A DNA stretch of 32,153 nucleotides from Bradymonadales bacterium (lineage in GTDB: Bacteria; Bdellovibrionota; UBA2394), in contig REDG01000037.1 of assembly GCA_007693605.1 (NCBI GenBank), forward strand, positions 1 to 32,153, written 5' to 3'. Both the position numbers and the translations under genes were made by a program. The notes under the pieces were generated by a model. It made no database searches. It was not told the origin of the DNA and saw only the letters and a program-made list of their open reading frames with translations. This document shows, one piece after another, positions 23,441-31,618 of the stretch (position 1 is its first letter; each line of letters starts with the position of its first letter).

Positions 23441-25273
23441 ATGTGTGGAATTGTAGCCTATGTGGGAGAGAGGGAGGCCAGCCCAATTGTTCTGTCTGCT
23501 TTGCGGCGACTAGAGTATCGAGGCTATGACTCTGCTGGAATTGCCGGCCTTGTGACTCAAGGGGGCCTGCCCTTTGAGGTGCGCCGCTGTGAAGGAAGTA
23601 TCGACCGACTAGAAGCACTCATTTCGAGGCAACCGATTTTAGGGACGGCTGCGATCGGTCATACCCGCTGGGCGACCCATGGGCGACCCTCCGAGCGAAA
23701 CGCACATCCTCATCGATATCAAGAAGTGGTGGTGGTTCATAATGGCATTATTGAAAACTACCGAAAAATCAAAGAGTCCTTGAAGGGGCATCGCTTTGAA
23801 TCGGAGACAGATTCTGAGGTGATTGCCCACTTGTTTCAAAAGGAGCTAGATCGCTCGGGCAGTTTTGAAGAGAGCTGCTTTCGGGTGGTGAAGAAGCTCG
23901 AGGGGGCCTTTGCTTTGGCGGTGATGTGGACAAAGGCGCCCGGAAAATTGTTTGTCGCCAAGAATCATTGCCCTCTTTTGTTGGGCCTCGGAAAGGGTGA
24001 GAGCTTTGTGGCCTCTGATATCCCCGCCCTCTTGGAGTACACCAGAGACTTTGTGATTTTAGAAGACGGCGAACTAGCCTTTGTCGAAAAATCGGGGGCG
24101 AAAGTTTATGATTTTGAGGGGAAACTTCTTACCAAGAAGACTCGCAGAATTGAGTGGTCCTTAAAGGCAGCTGAGAAAGACGGCTATGAGCACTTTATGC
24201 TCAAAGAGATTCATGAGCAGCCCCGAGTTTTTCAAGACTCGCTGCGATCGCGAATTGCCAAAGACTTAGAGTCCGTCGTTTTTGATGAATTGTCTTGGAA
24301 AGATAAAGATTGGAAGTCATTCAAGCGGGTGAGTTTGGTGGGGTGTGGCTCTGCTTGGCATGCCGGCTTGGTGGGCCGCTATTGGATCGAGCAGATTGCG
24401 AAGATTCCGGCCGAGGTCGACTTGGGCTCCGAATTTCGATATCGACAGCCCGTACTGCCTGAAAAAACTTTAAGTGTTGCGATATCGCAATCAGGAGAGA
24501 CCGCCGACACCCTCGCGGCCTTGCAAGAGGCTAAAAGAAGATCGGCCAGTTTGCTGGCGATCACTAATACAGTCGAGAGCTCACTGTCTCGTCTTGCAAA
24601 AAATGTTTTGTACACTTACGCCGGACCAGAGATTTCGGTGGCTTCGACAAAGTGCTTCACGGCACAACTTTCTGTGCTTTTGCTGGTCGCTCTGAAGCTG
24701 GCAAGCGTTCACAAAACTCGTTCAGCGAGCTGGATGAAAAAAGCCTTGAAGGCCGTGCATGCATTTCCTCGAAGCATTGAAGAGCTTTTGAAGTCTGAGC
24801 TAGAGATTAAAGCGGCAGCTGAACACTTCAAGTCGGGTTCGGAGTATTTTTATCTGGGCCGAGGCCTTCATTACCCGATCGCTCTGGAGGGGGCCTTGAA
24901 GTTAAAGGAAATTGCCTATATCAATACTCAAGCTTACCCGGCAGGAGAGATGAAGCACGGGCCGATTGCTCTGATCTCTAGTGCTTGGCCGGTGGTCTGT
25001 GTTGCTCCCAACTCTGAAGTCTTGCCGAAATTCATTTCGAATATTGAAGAAGTGAGGGCGCGAGGCGGAAGAATTCTTTGTTTCGGAACGGCAGGAAATC
25101 GAGAACTGGAGTCCCTATCAGAGGTCTTCATTCCGATACCGGAAGTGAGAGAGGAGTTGAGCCCGATTCTCGTCAATATCGCGTTGCAGCTCTTCGCTTA
25201 TCATATGAGCGTTCTAAGGGGCTGCAATGTCGACAAGCCAAGAAATCTCGCCAAGTCCGTAACGGTGGAGTAG
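23441..25273 (+). CDS. glmS: Glutamine--fructose-6-phosphate aminotransferase
   Basis: GlmS makes glucosamine-6-phosphate from fructose-6-phosphate and glutamine, the first step to UDP-GlcNAc. Its 610 residues match the family. Cys2 (MCGIVAYVG) is the N-terminal nucleophile, and RRLEYRGYDSAGIA, HTRWATHG and HNGIIENY belong to the glutaminase domain. Two SIS domains follow (VGCGSAWHAG, ISQSGETADT, then YLGRGLHYPIALEGALKLKE and EMKHGPIAL), ending in the conserved NLAKSVTVE. AGGAAG lies before the ATG. There is only a 3-nt gap from glmU, so no glmS ribozyme leader is present; control must act on the operon promoter or another target. Confidence 0.97.
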   Translation: MCGIVAYVGEREASPIVLSALRRLEYRGYDSAGIAGLVTQGGLPFEVRRCEGSIDRLEALISRQPILGTAAIGHTRWATHGRPSERNAHPHRYQEVVVVHNGIIENYRKIKESLKGHRFESETDSEVIAHLFQKELDRSGSFEESCFRVVKKLEGAFALAVMWTKAPGKLFVAKNHCPLLLGLGKGESFVASDIPALLEYTRDFVILEDGELAFVEKSGAKVYDFEGKLLTKKTRRIEWSLKAAEKDGYEHFMLKEIHEQPRVFQDSLRSRIAKDLESVVFDELSWKDKDWKSFKRVSLVGCGSAWHAGLVGRYWIEQIAKIPAEVDLGSEFRYRQPVLPEKTLSVAISQSGETADTLAALQEAKRRSASLLAITNTVESSLSRLAKNVLYTYAGPEISVASTKCFTAQLSVLLLVALKLASVHKTRSASWMKKALKAVHAFPRSIEELLKSELEIKAAAEHFKSGSEYFYLGRGLHYPIALEGALKLKEIAYINTQAYPAGEMKHGPIALISSAWPVVCVAPNSEVLPKFISNIEEVRARGGRILCFGTAGNRELESLSEVFIPIPEVREELSPILVNIALQLFAYHMSVLRGCNVDKPRNLAKSVTVE

Positions 25274-25303
25274 ATTCTTTGCTTGTCCTTTAGAAGCGTT
25301 TGA

Positions 25304-25732
25304 CTAGAGCAGTTTCTTTGGCTGAGAAGAGCCGAAAAACTCCTCAATGATTTTCTTAGAAACACTAATGATTTGCTTGTTTCTAAGGTAAACGACATAG
25401 GCGTCGAGAATTTTTTTGGTGCCATCATTGAGGTCTTCAAATTGCACGCCAAACCCGAGTTGGTCTCGATTCTTTCGGCGACTAACCGCCCAATTGACTC
25501 GAACGACCTTGGCCTTCAGCGATAAATCTCCCAAATCCCCTGGCAGCTTAATCTGTACGCGGAGATCGGTTTTCGGGGCTAAAACTTGTTCGGTCTTCAA
25601 AAACATTCCTTCAGCGGTGATATCCCCAACGCTGGCTTCTCTCATCTCTGAGTCCACAAAATAGTGCAATTTCTCTGATAACAGAGGAATTCGAATTCCA
25701 GCTCGTTTCTCTTTTTTTCCCATGCTTTTCAT
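25304..25732 (-). CDS. PilZ-domain protein (c-di-GMP effector candidate)
   Basis: The 142-residue single-domain PilZ protein has the c-di-GMP-binding pair: RxxxR as RAGIR (10-14) and a DxSxxG variant, DITAEG (37-42). PilZ barrel strands follow (GMFLKTE, DLRVQIKLPGD, LSLKAKVVRVNW, GFGVQFEDL). The Ser-to-Thr change is conservative, so binding is plausible. The reading frame stays open upstream to 25945, but the ATG at 25732 is preferred. It is the first point at which the PilZ start KKEKRAGIRIP appears, and the upstream stretch has no domain character. It is divergent from the receiver gene at 25960, with 227 bp between for both promoters. Confidence 0.85.
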   Translation of the reverse strand: MKSMGKKEKRAGIRIPLLSEKLHYFVDSEMREASVGDITAEGMFLKTEQVLAPKTDLRVQIKLPGDLGDLSLKAKVVRVNWAVSRRKNRDQLGFGVQFEDLNDGTKKILDAYVVYLRNKQIISVSKKIIEEFFGSSQPKKLL

Positions 25733-25959
25733 CTTATTCAACCCCCGATTCTTCGAGTCATAACCTGAATTTGCTCTTGTGTTAATTCGTTTCTCTTCTA
25801 CTAGCTTATTGCAAAGCCCGTACCAGGCCCAAAAGGCCAATAGTCCCCGAAATTCGCAACTTGAGACATCTTTGCTGCGACATGGCAGGGCGTTTTTTGC
25901 GACAAACTTGCTACACTTTTGCATAGAGGAAGGCAGGGGGCTCAAGCTAAAGTGGGGGA

Positions 25960-26829
25960 ATGATGAATGCGATGCGCGTCCTTTTGGCAGATGAGTCGAT
26001 CACCACCCAGAAGTTGGTCAATGTGACTTTGGCGGGCAAGGTGCAAGAAGTGATCTTTGCCAACGACTCTCAGGACTCTCTTCTAAAGGCCAGAAGACTG
26101 AGACCGGAGCTTGTTCTGGTGGACTCGCAACTCCCGCCTGAAAGGGGTCTGAGCCTTTGTGAAAAGCTGAGGTCTGAGGGTCTGAAGGCCAAGTTTATTC
26201 TGATTACAAGAGAGGAAGAGGAGGGGCAGTTTCGAGGCCATCCTTTATTGGATTCAGTTCTGCCGAAACCCTTCAATTCAGATCAGTTGATGCATTCCAT
26301 CGCAGAAGCCTTGGGTCAGGAGCTGCCGCAAGATGAGGCTGAAGAAGTCACTCATGTGGCCGCAGCGTCTGCGCCTGAGACGGTAGCGCCTTCGGGGACT
26401 TCCGATTCCTCTCAAGGCTTGAGGCCAACGCCTGGTCCTTTTAGCTCGTTTCGCCAAGCAGAAGAGGGGGGGCGAGGGTCGACCCTGGCAGTAGAGCCTG
26501 AAATTGCCGGAGGCCTTTCAGATAAGTTGGCAGCCATTGCTTCAGAGGTCTTTCCGACAGCCTCTACAGAGAGTGAAGAGCGAGAGGATTTTGTTTCGAA
26601 AAACCCTTTCGAAGATCTCGAGCGTGAGTCTCCGAAACCTCCTGCATCGGTCGAGCCGAGTTCAGAGGCCGCTCCTATCGATGAGGCACCGGCTCTTCCC
26701 AGCTTTTCAAAGGAAGAGTTGGTAGATCTAGCCACCAAAGAGATTCAATCCTGGATTGAGAGAGAGCTGCCTCGACTCGCAGAGAAACAATTGAAGGCGG
26801 TGATTGCCGATAAAGTTCAATCCCGATGA
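25960..26829 (+). CDS. Receiver-domain protein with linker and PopZ-like C-terminal helix
   Basis: In this 289-residue protein the N-terminal receiver (about 5-120) is complete: acidic pair D11/E12, phospho-acceptor D55 (LVLVDSQLP), T83 (LITREE) and K103 (LPKPF). A long Ser/Glu/Pro-rich disordered linker (about 125-245) leads to a C-terminal helical segment, LVDLATKEIQSWIERELPRL. This resembles the PopZ (DUF2497) pattern of an acidic helix with W and LP. There is no DNA-binding output. Three in-frame ATGs lie at 25960, 25963 and 25972 after GGGGG; the middle one has the best spacing. It overlaps birA by 4 bp. A role in cell-pole or protein-assembly control is inference. Confidence 0.8.
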   Translation: MMNAMRVLLADESITTQKLVNVTLAGKVQEVIFANDSQDSLLKARRLRPELVLVDSQLPPERGLSLCEKLRSEGLKAKFILITREEEEGQFRGHPLLDSVLPKPFNSDQLMHSIAEALGQELPQDEAEEVTHVAAASAPETVAPSGTSDSSQGLRPTPGPFSSFRQAEEGGRGSTLAVEPEIAGGLSDKLAAIASEVFPTASTESEEREDFVSKNPFEDLERESPKPPASVEPSSEAAPIDEAPALPSFSKEELVDLATKEIQSWIERELPRLAEKQLKAVIADKVQSR

Positions 26830-27515
26830 GACGAAAGATTCCTAGCTTTTATTTGCAGTCGGTTGATTCGACACAGACGGAAGTGGAGAGGCTTCTCGGT
26901 AGCGGGCTTCGACCCCCTTTTTTTGTGTATGCCGATCATCAGACTCAAGGTCGAGGAAGGCTGAATCGAGACTGGATCTCTTCGCCAGGAGCATCCTTAC
27001 TCATGAGCTTTGCTCTGCTTGTGGACAGTGAAGGGCTGCGAGGACTCAGTCTTCTTGTCGGCTATTCGGTTGTGAAGATTCTAGGAAGCGACCAACTTCT
27101 CTTGAAGTGGCCCAATGACATTATGTATGAAGATTCCAAGGTGGGCGGAATACTGATTCAGTCTCGAAGTCGAGAGTTGCAGGCAGAGGTGATTGTGGGG
27201 CTCGGCTTAAACCTGCGAGATATTGAGGGCAGTCCCTATCGGGCTCTGCCGGATTCGGTGGCCGCTCTTGAGCCAGAAGATTTTGCATCTCGACTGATTG
27301 GCCAGATCGAAACAAATTTGGAGCAAGGCTTCTCGGCTTTAAAGCCTTCCATTGAGGAGCTTCTTTGGAGGCGTGGCAAGTGGATTCAGCTTGCGCTTTC
27401 GGATGGTCAGATTGAAGGGGAGTTGAATGGGCTCGATCAGCATGGCCGAATCGTTTTATCTCGTGGGCAGATTGTTCATGTGAGTGCTGACGGGGAGATT
27501 CAACTTGTCTCGTAA
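26826..27515 (+). CDS. birA: Biotin--[acetyl-CoA-carboxylase] ligase
   Basis: This enzyme attaches biotin to the biotin carboxyl carrier protein via biotinyl-5'-AMP. Of 229 residues, key motifs are DSTQTE (14-19), the biotin/ATP loop QGRGRLNRDW (41-50), KWPND (94-98) and KVGGILIQ (105-112) with the ligase lysine K105. GLGLNL follows, with a C-terminal SH3-like cap (about 180-229). There is no N-terminal winged helix, so it is a class I ligase without the repressor function of E. coli BirA. The ATG overlaps the receiver gene stop (ATGA), and its end overlaps the coaX start. Confidence 0.93.
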   Translation: MRRKIPSFYLQSVDSTQTEVERLLGSGLRPPFFVYADHQTQGRGRLNRDWISSPGASLLMSFALLVDSEGLRGLSLLVGYSVVKILGSDQLLLKWPNDIMYEDSKVGGILIQSRSRELQAEVIVGLGLNLRDIEGSPYRALPDSVAALEPEDFASRLIGQIETNLEQGFSALKPSIEELLWRRGKWIQLALSDGQIEGELNGLDQHGRIVLSRGQIVHVSADGEIQLVS

Positions 27516-28230
27516 CGGGGACAGATTTTTCTTGAAGATCGGGAATTCTCGCATGGTCCTTTGGGATGGAGACGCGAGATGGCATAGCCTTCCTTCAACC
27601 GCGAGTTCGCTGTCAAGGCTGATGTCGAAAATGCCAGTGAATACTCGTCTGGTTTATATGAGTGTTCAGCCAGCAAGGGCTCGTGAGCTTCAGTCTGTGG
27701 CAAAGAAGAGGAAGATTTGCCTTTCGAGACCTTCGAGTTTAAGGCGGGGCCTGCGCTTTGCTTATCCAAGTCTTGGCGAGGATCGTCGCTGGAACTTGAT
27801 TGCCGGTCGATTCAAAACCAAGCGAGCTTTTGCTGTGATGGACTGTGGCTCTGCTGTTACAGTGGACTTTGTGAATTCTTCGGGAAAGCATTTGGGAGGT
27901 TGGATCTGGCCGGGCACAACAATGATGCGTGACTTGCTTCATCTCAAGACGGCTCAGCTTCCGCTACTTTCAAAAGAGCCTTTGAAGAAGGGCTTGGGTC
28001 GATCTACGAGGGATTCGATCTTGGTTGCGCCGATCCATGCACTTGAAGCCTTTCACGCTTATGTCAGAAAGTATTTGCAAAGAAGTCTGGGTTCGGGGGC
28101 GCGCTTGTTTTTGACGGGGGGAGATTCTCGACTTCTTCTACCTTCAAGTCGCTTTGACCCTTATATGGGCTTGAAGGCCTTGAAACGAGTCGATCAAGAG
28201 AGGTTGCAGAAGAGGGGAGGTAGACTGTGA
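27505..28230 (+). CDS. coaX: Type III pantothenate kinase (CoaX), altered phosphate motif
   Basis: CoaX phosphorylates pantothenate, the first step to coenzyme A. From TTG 27505 (GGGGAG ends 7 nt upstream) the protein has 241 residues, slightly short of the usual ~255. Visible CoaX marks are YPSLGEDRRWN (88-97, the GxDR motif), VMDCGSAVTVDFV (111-123), GGWIWPG (131-137), TRDS and FLTGGDS. The first phosphate motif, normally DxGNT, reads KIGNS (11-15), so the catalytic Asp is replaced by Lys. Other possible starts are GTG 27484 and TTG 27532; none restores an Asp. It overlaps birA by 11 bp and the next gene by 4 bp. Confidence 0.82.
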   Translation: MSRNGDRFFLKIGNSRMVLWDGDARWHSLPSTASSLSRLMSKMPVNTRLVYMSVQPARARELQSVAKKRKICLSRPSSLRRGLRFAYPSLGEDRRWNLIAGRFKTKRAFAVMDCGSAVTVDFVNSSGKHLGGWIWPGTTMMRDLLHLKTAQLPLLSKEPLKKGLGRSTRDSILVAPIHALEAFHAYVRKYLQRSLGSGARLFLTGGDSRLLLPSSRFDPYMGLKALKRVDQERLQKRGGRL

Positions 28231-29273
28231 GTCGTCCTCGATATGAAGATTTAGCTCCGAAACTTCAGATGATGGTGGGAGATCAGAATCCGAAACAGAA
28301 GTTGATGGTTTCGAAGGGGGTCGCGCCAGCTCCGCCGGAACTTTTGATGTCTGCTTGGGTTTACTTGGCGGAAGATTCCGATCCGATGATCTCTGCAGCC
28401 GCAAAGAAGAGTCTTCTTGAATACCCAGAGGCTGCGGTCTTGGGGGTTCTACAAAAGGACTTGGCCGACTGGGTTTTGGAGGGAGTTGGAAGTCAGCGCC
28501 AAGAGGAGAGCATTTTAGAGGCCTTGATTTTGAATCCTCGGACGCCTGCAAGCTTTCTTTTGACTCTTGCGCCCCAGTGTTCTGAGAGGCTGACTCAGTT
28601 GATTGTCGAAAACCAAGAGAGAGTGATTGAAACCCCCGAGTTGGTTCGAGCTCTTGAGGCCAACCCAAAGAACTTGAAGAGCAATACCGACCGACTGCGT
28701 CAGTTCTTAAAGTTGGCAGGCATTTATATTCCAGGAGATCCTACGACTTCTTCTGCTGCGGAAAAAGACGCGAAGGCCGATGCGGCCGAGGCAGAGACCG
28801 AGAGCCGCTCTGATTCTGCCAGCGCGGAGACGACAGAAGAAGAAAGTCTGGGAGAAGAGCAAAGAATGACGCTTCAAAAGCTCATTTTTTCTTTAAACAC
28901 CGGGGGAAAAATTAAGTTGGCGCTGAAGGGAAACAAAGAGGCGAGGGGGATTTTGATTCGGGATACGAATAAACTGGTTGCCACCTCCGTTTTAAAGTCG
29001 CCTCGAATCACAGAGAATGAAGTGGTTCATTATTCGGGTCTGAAGAATCTGAGTGAAGATGTCGTGCGAGATATCTCAAAGCATCCGGGTTGGACAAAGA
29101 ACTATACGGTGAAGGTCAATCTCGTACAGCACCCCAAGACCCCGCTCACGGCTTCGATGCAGTTTTTGAAGTTTCTGAATCTACGAGATCTGGCGCAAGT
29201 TTCGAAAGCTAGAACTGTGCCCGCTCCCGTGAGAAAAGCCGCAAAGCAACTTTTGAACACCAAGAGACGATAA
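28227..29273 (+). CDS. Conserved HEAT-like helical protein, unknown function
   Basis: The 348-residue protein has no signal peptide and no membrane segment, so it is cytoplasmic. Residues about 1-155 are HEAT-like helices (LLMSAWVYLAEDSDPMISAA, SILEALILNPRTPASFL, LTQLIVENQERVIETPELVR). An acidic Ala/Glu/Ser linker spans about 165-215. A second helical domain follows (LALKGNKEARGILIRDTNKL, VATSVLKSPRITENEVVHYS). The style matches a family I associate with deltaproteobacterial genomes, with no known role. GTG start overlapping the coaX stop (GTGA). No catalytic motif is seen; a docking or scaffold function is likely but inferred. Confidence 0.8.
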   Translation: MSRPRYEDLAPKLQMMVGDQNPKQKLMVSKGVAPAPPELLMSAWVYLAEDSDPMISAAAKKSLLEYPEAAVLGVLQKDLADWVLEGVGSQRQEESILEALILNPRTPASFLLTLAPQCSERLTQLIVENQERVIETPELVRALEANPKNLKSNTDRLRQFLKLAGIYIPGDPTTSSAAEKDAKADAAEAETESRSDSASAETTEEESLGEEQRMTLQKLIFSLNTGGKIKLALKGNKEARGILIRDTNKLVATSVLKSPRITENEVVHYSGLKNLSEDVVRDISKHPGWTKNYTVKVNLVQHPKTPLTASMQFLKFLNLRDLAQVSKARTVPAPVRKAAKQLLNTKRR

Positions 29274-29315
29274 AGTCTGTATTCCCGAATAGACAAGTTT
29301 CTCATCCGCCCTTAT

Positions 29316-29335
29316 AGTTTAAGAGTTGTTAAACT
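29316..29335. promoter_or_regulatory. Dyad AGTTTAA-N6-TTAAACT upstream of the HiPIP gene
   Basis: Exact 7-bp arms with a 6-nt spacer (GAGTTG) lie 43 bp before the HiPIP ATG. The spacing and AT-rich arms look like a transcription-factor operator. A nested AGAGTT/AACTCT dyad overlaps it. No cognate regulator is visible in the window. Confidence 0.35.
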
Positions 29336-29378
29336 CTGTTGCGCTTAGGTTCTTTTAAGACAGGAAAGGTGGTGTTCT

Positions 29379-29702
29379 ATGAAAGCGAGTCGTCGCACTT
29401 TTTTGACTTGGCTTGGATTGCTTCCGGCGGGTTTTCTCCTTTTTTCGAGAAAGTATCCAGTAGAGGCTGCTGGTCCCCTCAAGCTGGATGATCCAACGGC
29501 GCAAGCCTTATGCTATCGCTTGAAGACTTCACAGGTCGACAAGTCTGACCCTCGGTGTTCTCGTTTTGAGCCGAGCCAGAACTGCGCAAACTGTAAGCTG
29601 TATTTGGCGGCACCCACGGCGCCTCAAGGCCCATGCCAGATCTTTCAGAACAAGATCGTTCCTGCAGAGGCTTGGTGCAATGCTTGGGTGCCTAGGGACT
29701 AG
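29379..29702 (+). CDS. High-potential iron-sulfur protein (HiPIP), Tat-exported
   Basis: The 107-residue protein has a twin-arginine signal (SRRTFLTWLG, 5-14, then a hydrophobic stretch to about 22 and a VEAA cleavage site). The mature domain fits HiPIP: AQALCYRLKTSQVDKSDPRC, then cluster cysteines C69 and C72 (QNCANCKLY), C86 (GPCQIF) and C100 (AWCNAW). HiPIPs carry one [4Fe-4S] cluster at high potential and pass electrons from cytochrome bc complexes to oxidases or reaction centres in the periplasm. Export by Tat is consistent with cluster insertion before transport. The extra C45 and C60 are unusual. AGGAAAGGTGG precedes the ATG. Its 3' end overlaps the convergent gene by 11 bp. Confidence 0.92.
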   Translation: MKASRRTFLTWLGLLPAGFLLFSRKYPVEAAGPLKLDDPTAQALCYRLKTSQVDKSDPRCSRFEPSQNCANCKLYLAAPTAPQGPCQIFQNKIVPAEAWCNAWVPRD

Positions 29703-30789
29703 GGGCTGCGTTTTGGTTTCTTCGAGCCTGAGAGTGCTTGATTAGTCTTTGAATGGCATCCGCGCGAGAGCTTAGTTTGCCAGACCGCTCTGTCAGGTCA
29801 GAAAAGAATTCATACCAGCTGTACAAGACGGCAGCCTGGTGATGGTTAGAATTCGTCAAGCGAATATTATAGAAGCCGTTGATGGGGCGCCCACTTAAAA
29901 AGTCTCTTCGTTGGTAGAAGTGGTAAGTGACTCTCGGCGTCTCATTGACATCAAAAAATTGAGTCATCGGAATCACAAAGGGTTGCTGAATGGCATCTCC
30001 CAAAATGATCCAATCCAGATCGCGTCCCGTTTCTTCAATCAGTCTTCGCCGAAAGTTTCGGAGCTGGTGGGCGCCGTGACTGCCGCCCATCCCGACCAAC
30101 ATGGTCCTATGAAAGTTGGCTCCCTCAAAGCCACCAAAGAGGCTTGAAATGTCATCGAGAGCAGCTTGGGGAGAGACCGAGTGTCGAAAGCTCAATTTGC
30201 CAAGAAGAGGGTCATTTTCGTAGATCTCAAAATTTCTTCTTCCTGTGGTGAGTGTGGGTGCAGTTGTTGATGTGGAAGAGTGTCGAGTGAAACTAAAAGC
30301 TGAACCGTCCTCTAGTTTCCACTGGCTCAGGGCTGCTCGTTTGTCGCCGATTGGAATGTCTCCAAGGTGCAGAGTATTTGAGACTCTCAATTGATTAAAG
30401 TCATTTGGCATAAACTCAATAATGAAGATTCGTTCGTAGTTTCCGGCCTTCATGCTTCGGTCTACTCGTTCAATCAATTGCGGCCTGTGATTTTGAATAT
30501 AAGATCGAATATCGGTGGATTGCTTGTAGTTTGAAGTTCCCAGGTCTGGCCTGAAACCCAAAGAGCTGCAGCCGTTCATGGCACAACTAGCGGCCAGGAG
30601 GCTAAGACTGCAGAGTGTCTTGGGAAGTGAGGCCCGGGCCTCAAGTTCGCTCTCAGGTAGAATCACAAGAAACAGGATGCAGAGGGGAATGTGGCGGAGT
30701 AGTCGCCAAGCTCGGTCGAGTGTCCCTCCAAAACGACTAGAGACCGCCTGCGCAGAGAAGGACCTAGATCCTATCCAAAACGCTGACAT
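29692..30789 (-). CDS. Exported or lipoprotein of unknown function
   Basis: In this 365-residue frame, residues 27-45 form one hydrophobic stretch and 57-70 a second (KTLCSLSLLAASC) that looks like a lipoprotein signal with Cys69 or Cys74. The true start may therefore be the GTG near 30666, giving about 324 aa. The mature part has IFIIEFMPNDFNQLRVSN, MLVGMGGSHGAHQLRNFRRR and DLDWIILGDAIQQPFVIPM. These look like a folded alpha/beta domain, but I recognise no family; the GxGGSHGAH loop might bind a ligand. It is convergent with the HiPIP gene and divergent from 30974-31462, with about 184 bp between. The N-terminus is uncertain. Confidence 0.7.
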   Translation of the reverse strand: MSAFWIGSRSFSAQAVSSRFGGTLDRAWRLLRHIPLCILFLVILPESELEARASLPKTLCSLSLLAASCAMNGCSSLGFRPDLGTSNYKQSTDIRSYIQNHRPQLIERVDRSMKAGNYERIFIIEFMPNDFNQLRVSNTLHLGDIPIGDKRAALSQWKLEDGSAFSFTRHSSTSTTAPTLTTGRRNFEIYENDPLLGKLSFRHSVSPQAALDDISSLFGGFEGANFHRTMLVGMGGSHGAHQLRNFRRRLIEETGRDLDWIILGDAIQQPFVIPMTQFFDVNETPRVTYHFYQRRDFLSGRPINGFYNIRLTNSNHHQAAVLYSWYEFFSDLTERSGKLSSRADAIQRLIKHSQARRNQNAAPSP

Positions 30790-30973
30790 ACCAAAACCCC
30801 CACAACTCGGATTTAGGCGATCTTTTTTGCAGAGACAAGACTTGAGTGAAGAGGCCTATGCCCATGGACCCAAAAATGTCGGATCGCCTATGCAGGGAAA
30901 GGCAGAGGCTCTAGAAAAGTGGAGGAGTTTCCGTGGCTTATCGCTGGCACTCTTCTTGCGGTCCTTTAAGCGC

Positions 30974-31462
30974 ATGAAACAGATTCGTTCAAGACTTCAA
31001 GCCTTCACCCTCTTCGCTCTCCTTCTCGTGGGGGTAATCGGTTGTGGGAGTGCTGAAAATTTTGGCCTTGTTGGTGACCCGACTGGGGCTCCTCAAGGGA
31101 GTCTTGTTGACATTTCACCTGTGATCCCTCCCGGAGAGGAAGAGTCGGAGTCTGGTGGAGAAGAAGGTTCTCTGCCTAAGCCGGTTCCGATGCCAGAAGT
31201 GGGAGACGGATATCTGATTACCTGCCCAAGTCCCAAGGGAGAGGGCTCAGCCTTTCAAGAGATTCTTCAGATTTCTGACGGGAAAGTCGCCGTGCTGGAT
31301 GCAAAGTTTGTTGAAGCTCCTCAGAATGCAATGGGTTCTGGAGCCATCGGGCAAAGTAATGTGGGGCCCAGCGCAGTCATCAGTTACGACGACGCCGTCA
31401 TCGGAGGCCAGGACTTTCAGACTCTTGCCAACAGCTTTCTCTGTCGAACAACTTACTATTAA
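30974..31462 (+). CDS. Small lipoprotein
   Basis: From ATG 30974 the protein has 162 residues with a lipoprotein signal (MKQIRSRLQAFTLF, then VGVIGC with Cys24). A Pro/Glu/Gly-rich low-complexity stretch follows (about 50-80, PPGEEESESGGEEGSLPKP). A short C-terminal domain then has GYLITCPSPKGEGSAFQEIL and QDFQTLANSFLCRTTYY; its two cysteines could pair. The same frame is open back to 30578 but lacks a signal peptide there and overlaps the divergent gene, so the later start is preferred. No family is recognised. Confidence 0.72.
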   Translation: MKQIRSRLQAFTLFALLLVGVIGCGSAENFGLVGDPTGAPQGSLVDISPVIPPGEEESESGGEEGSLPKPVPMPEVGDGYLITCPSPKGEGSAFQEILQISDGKVAVLDAKFVEAPQNAMGSGAIGQSNVGPSAVISYDDAVIGGQDFQTLANSFLCRTTYY

Positions 31463-31478
31463 AGTTCAGTCTTATCTG

Positions 31479-31526
31479 GTGTAGAGCCGCCAGCCCCCAC
31501 TTAATGGTGTAGTGCCTGTAGAGCCC
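31479..31526 (-). repeat. tRNA-downstream motif cluster (GGCTCTACA / TACACCATTAAGTGGGG)
   Basis: On the minus strand, reading away from tRNA-Ser, GGGCTCTACA is followed by CTACACCATTAAGTGGGG (31512-31495) and then GGCGGCTCTACACC. The 18-mer is exactly that at 7662-7679, and GGCGGCTCTACACC is exactly that at 7655-7668. The tRNA-Leu flank has the same motifs in the same orientation relative to its tRNA. Confidence 0.8.
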
Positions 31527-31549
31527 ATTTGGCGGAGGAGGTGAGATTC
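31525..31549 (-). repeat. Duplicated tRNA-Ser 3' end (25 bp)
   Basis: This is an exact copy of 31614-31638, which covers the last ~20 bases of tRNA-Ser (T-loop end to CCA) plus five following bases. The two copies lie 89 bp apart in direct orientation. It may be an attachment-site remnant or an rtT-like tRNA-tail repeat. Confidence 0.9.
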
Positions 31550-31618
31550 AATGTCAACCGGAGGTTGAAGGGGATAAGGACACGAGTTCGTGAGTTCGTT
31601 CGAGACGACGACGCCATT

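Noticed and set aside
25733..25945. N-terminal extension of the PilZ protein
   Set aside because: The extra 71 residues have no domain character and would remove the promoter region. The PilZ start fits ATG 25732.
30578..30973. Long N-terminal extension of the small lipoprotein (frame open from 30578)
   Set aside because: It lacks a signal peptide and overlaps the divergent gene. The lipoprotein signal starts at 30974.
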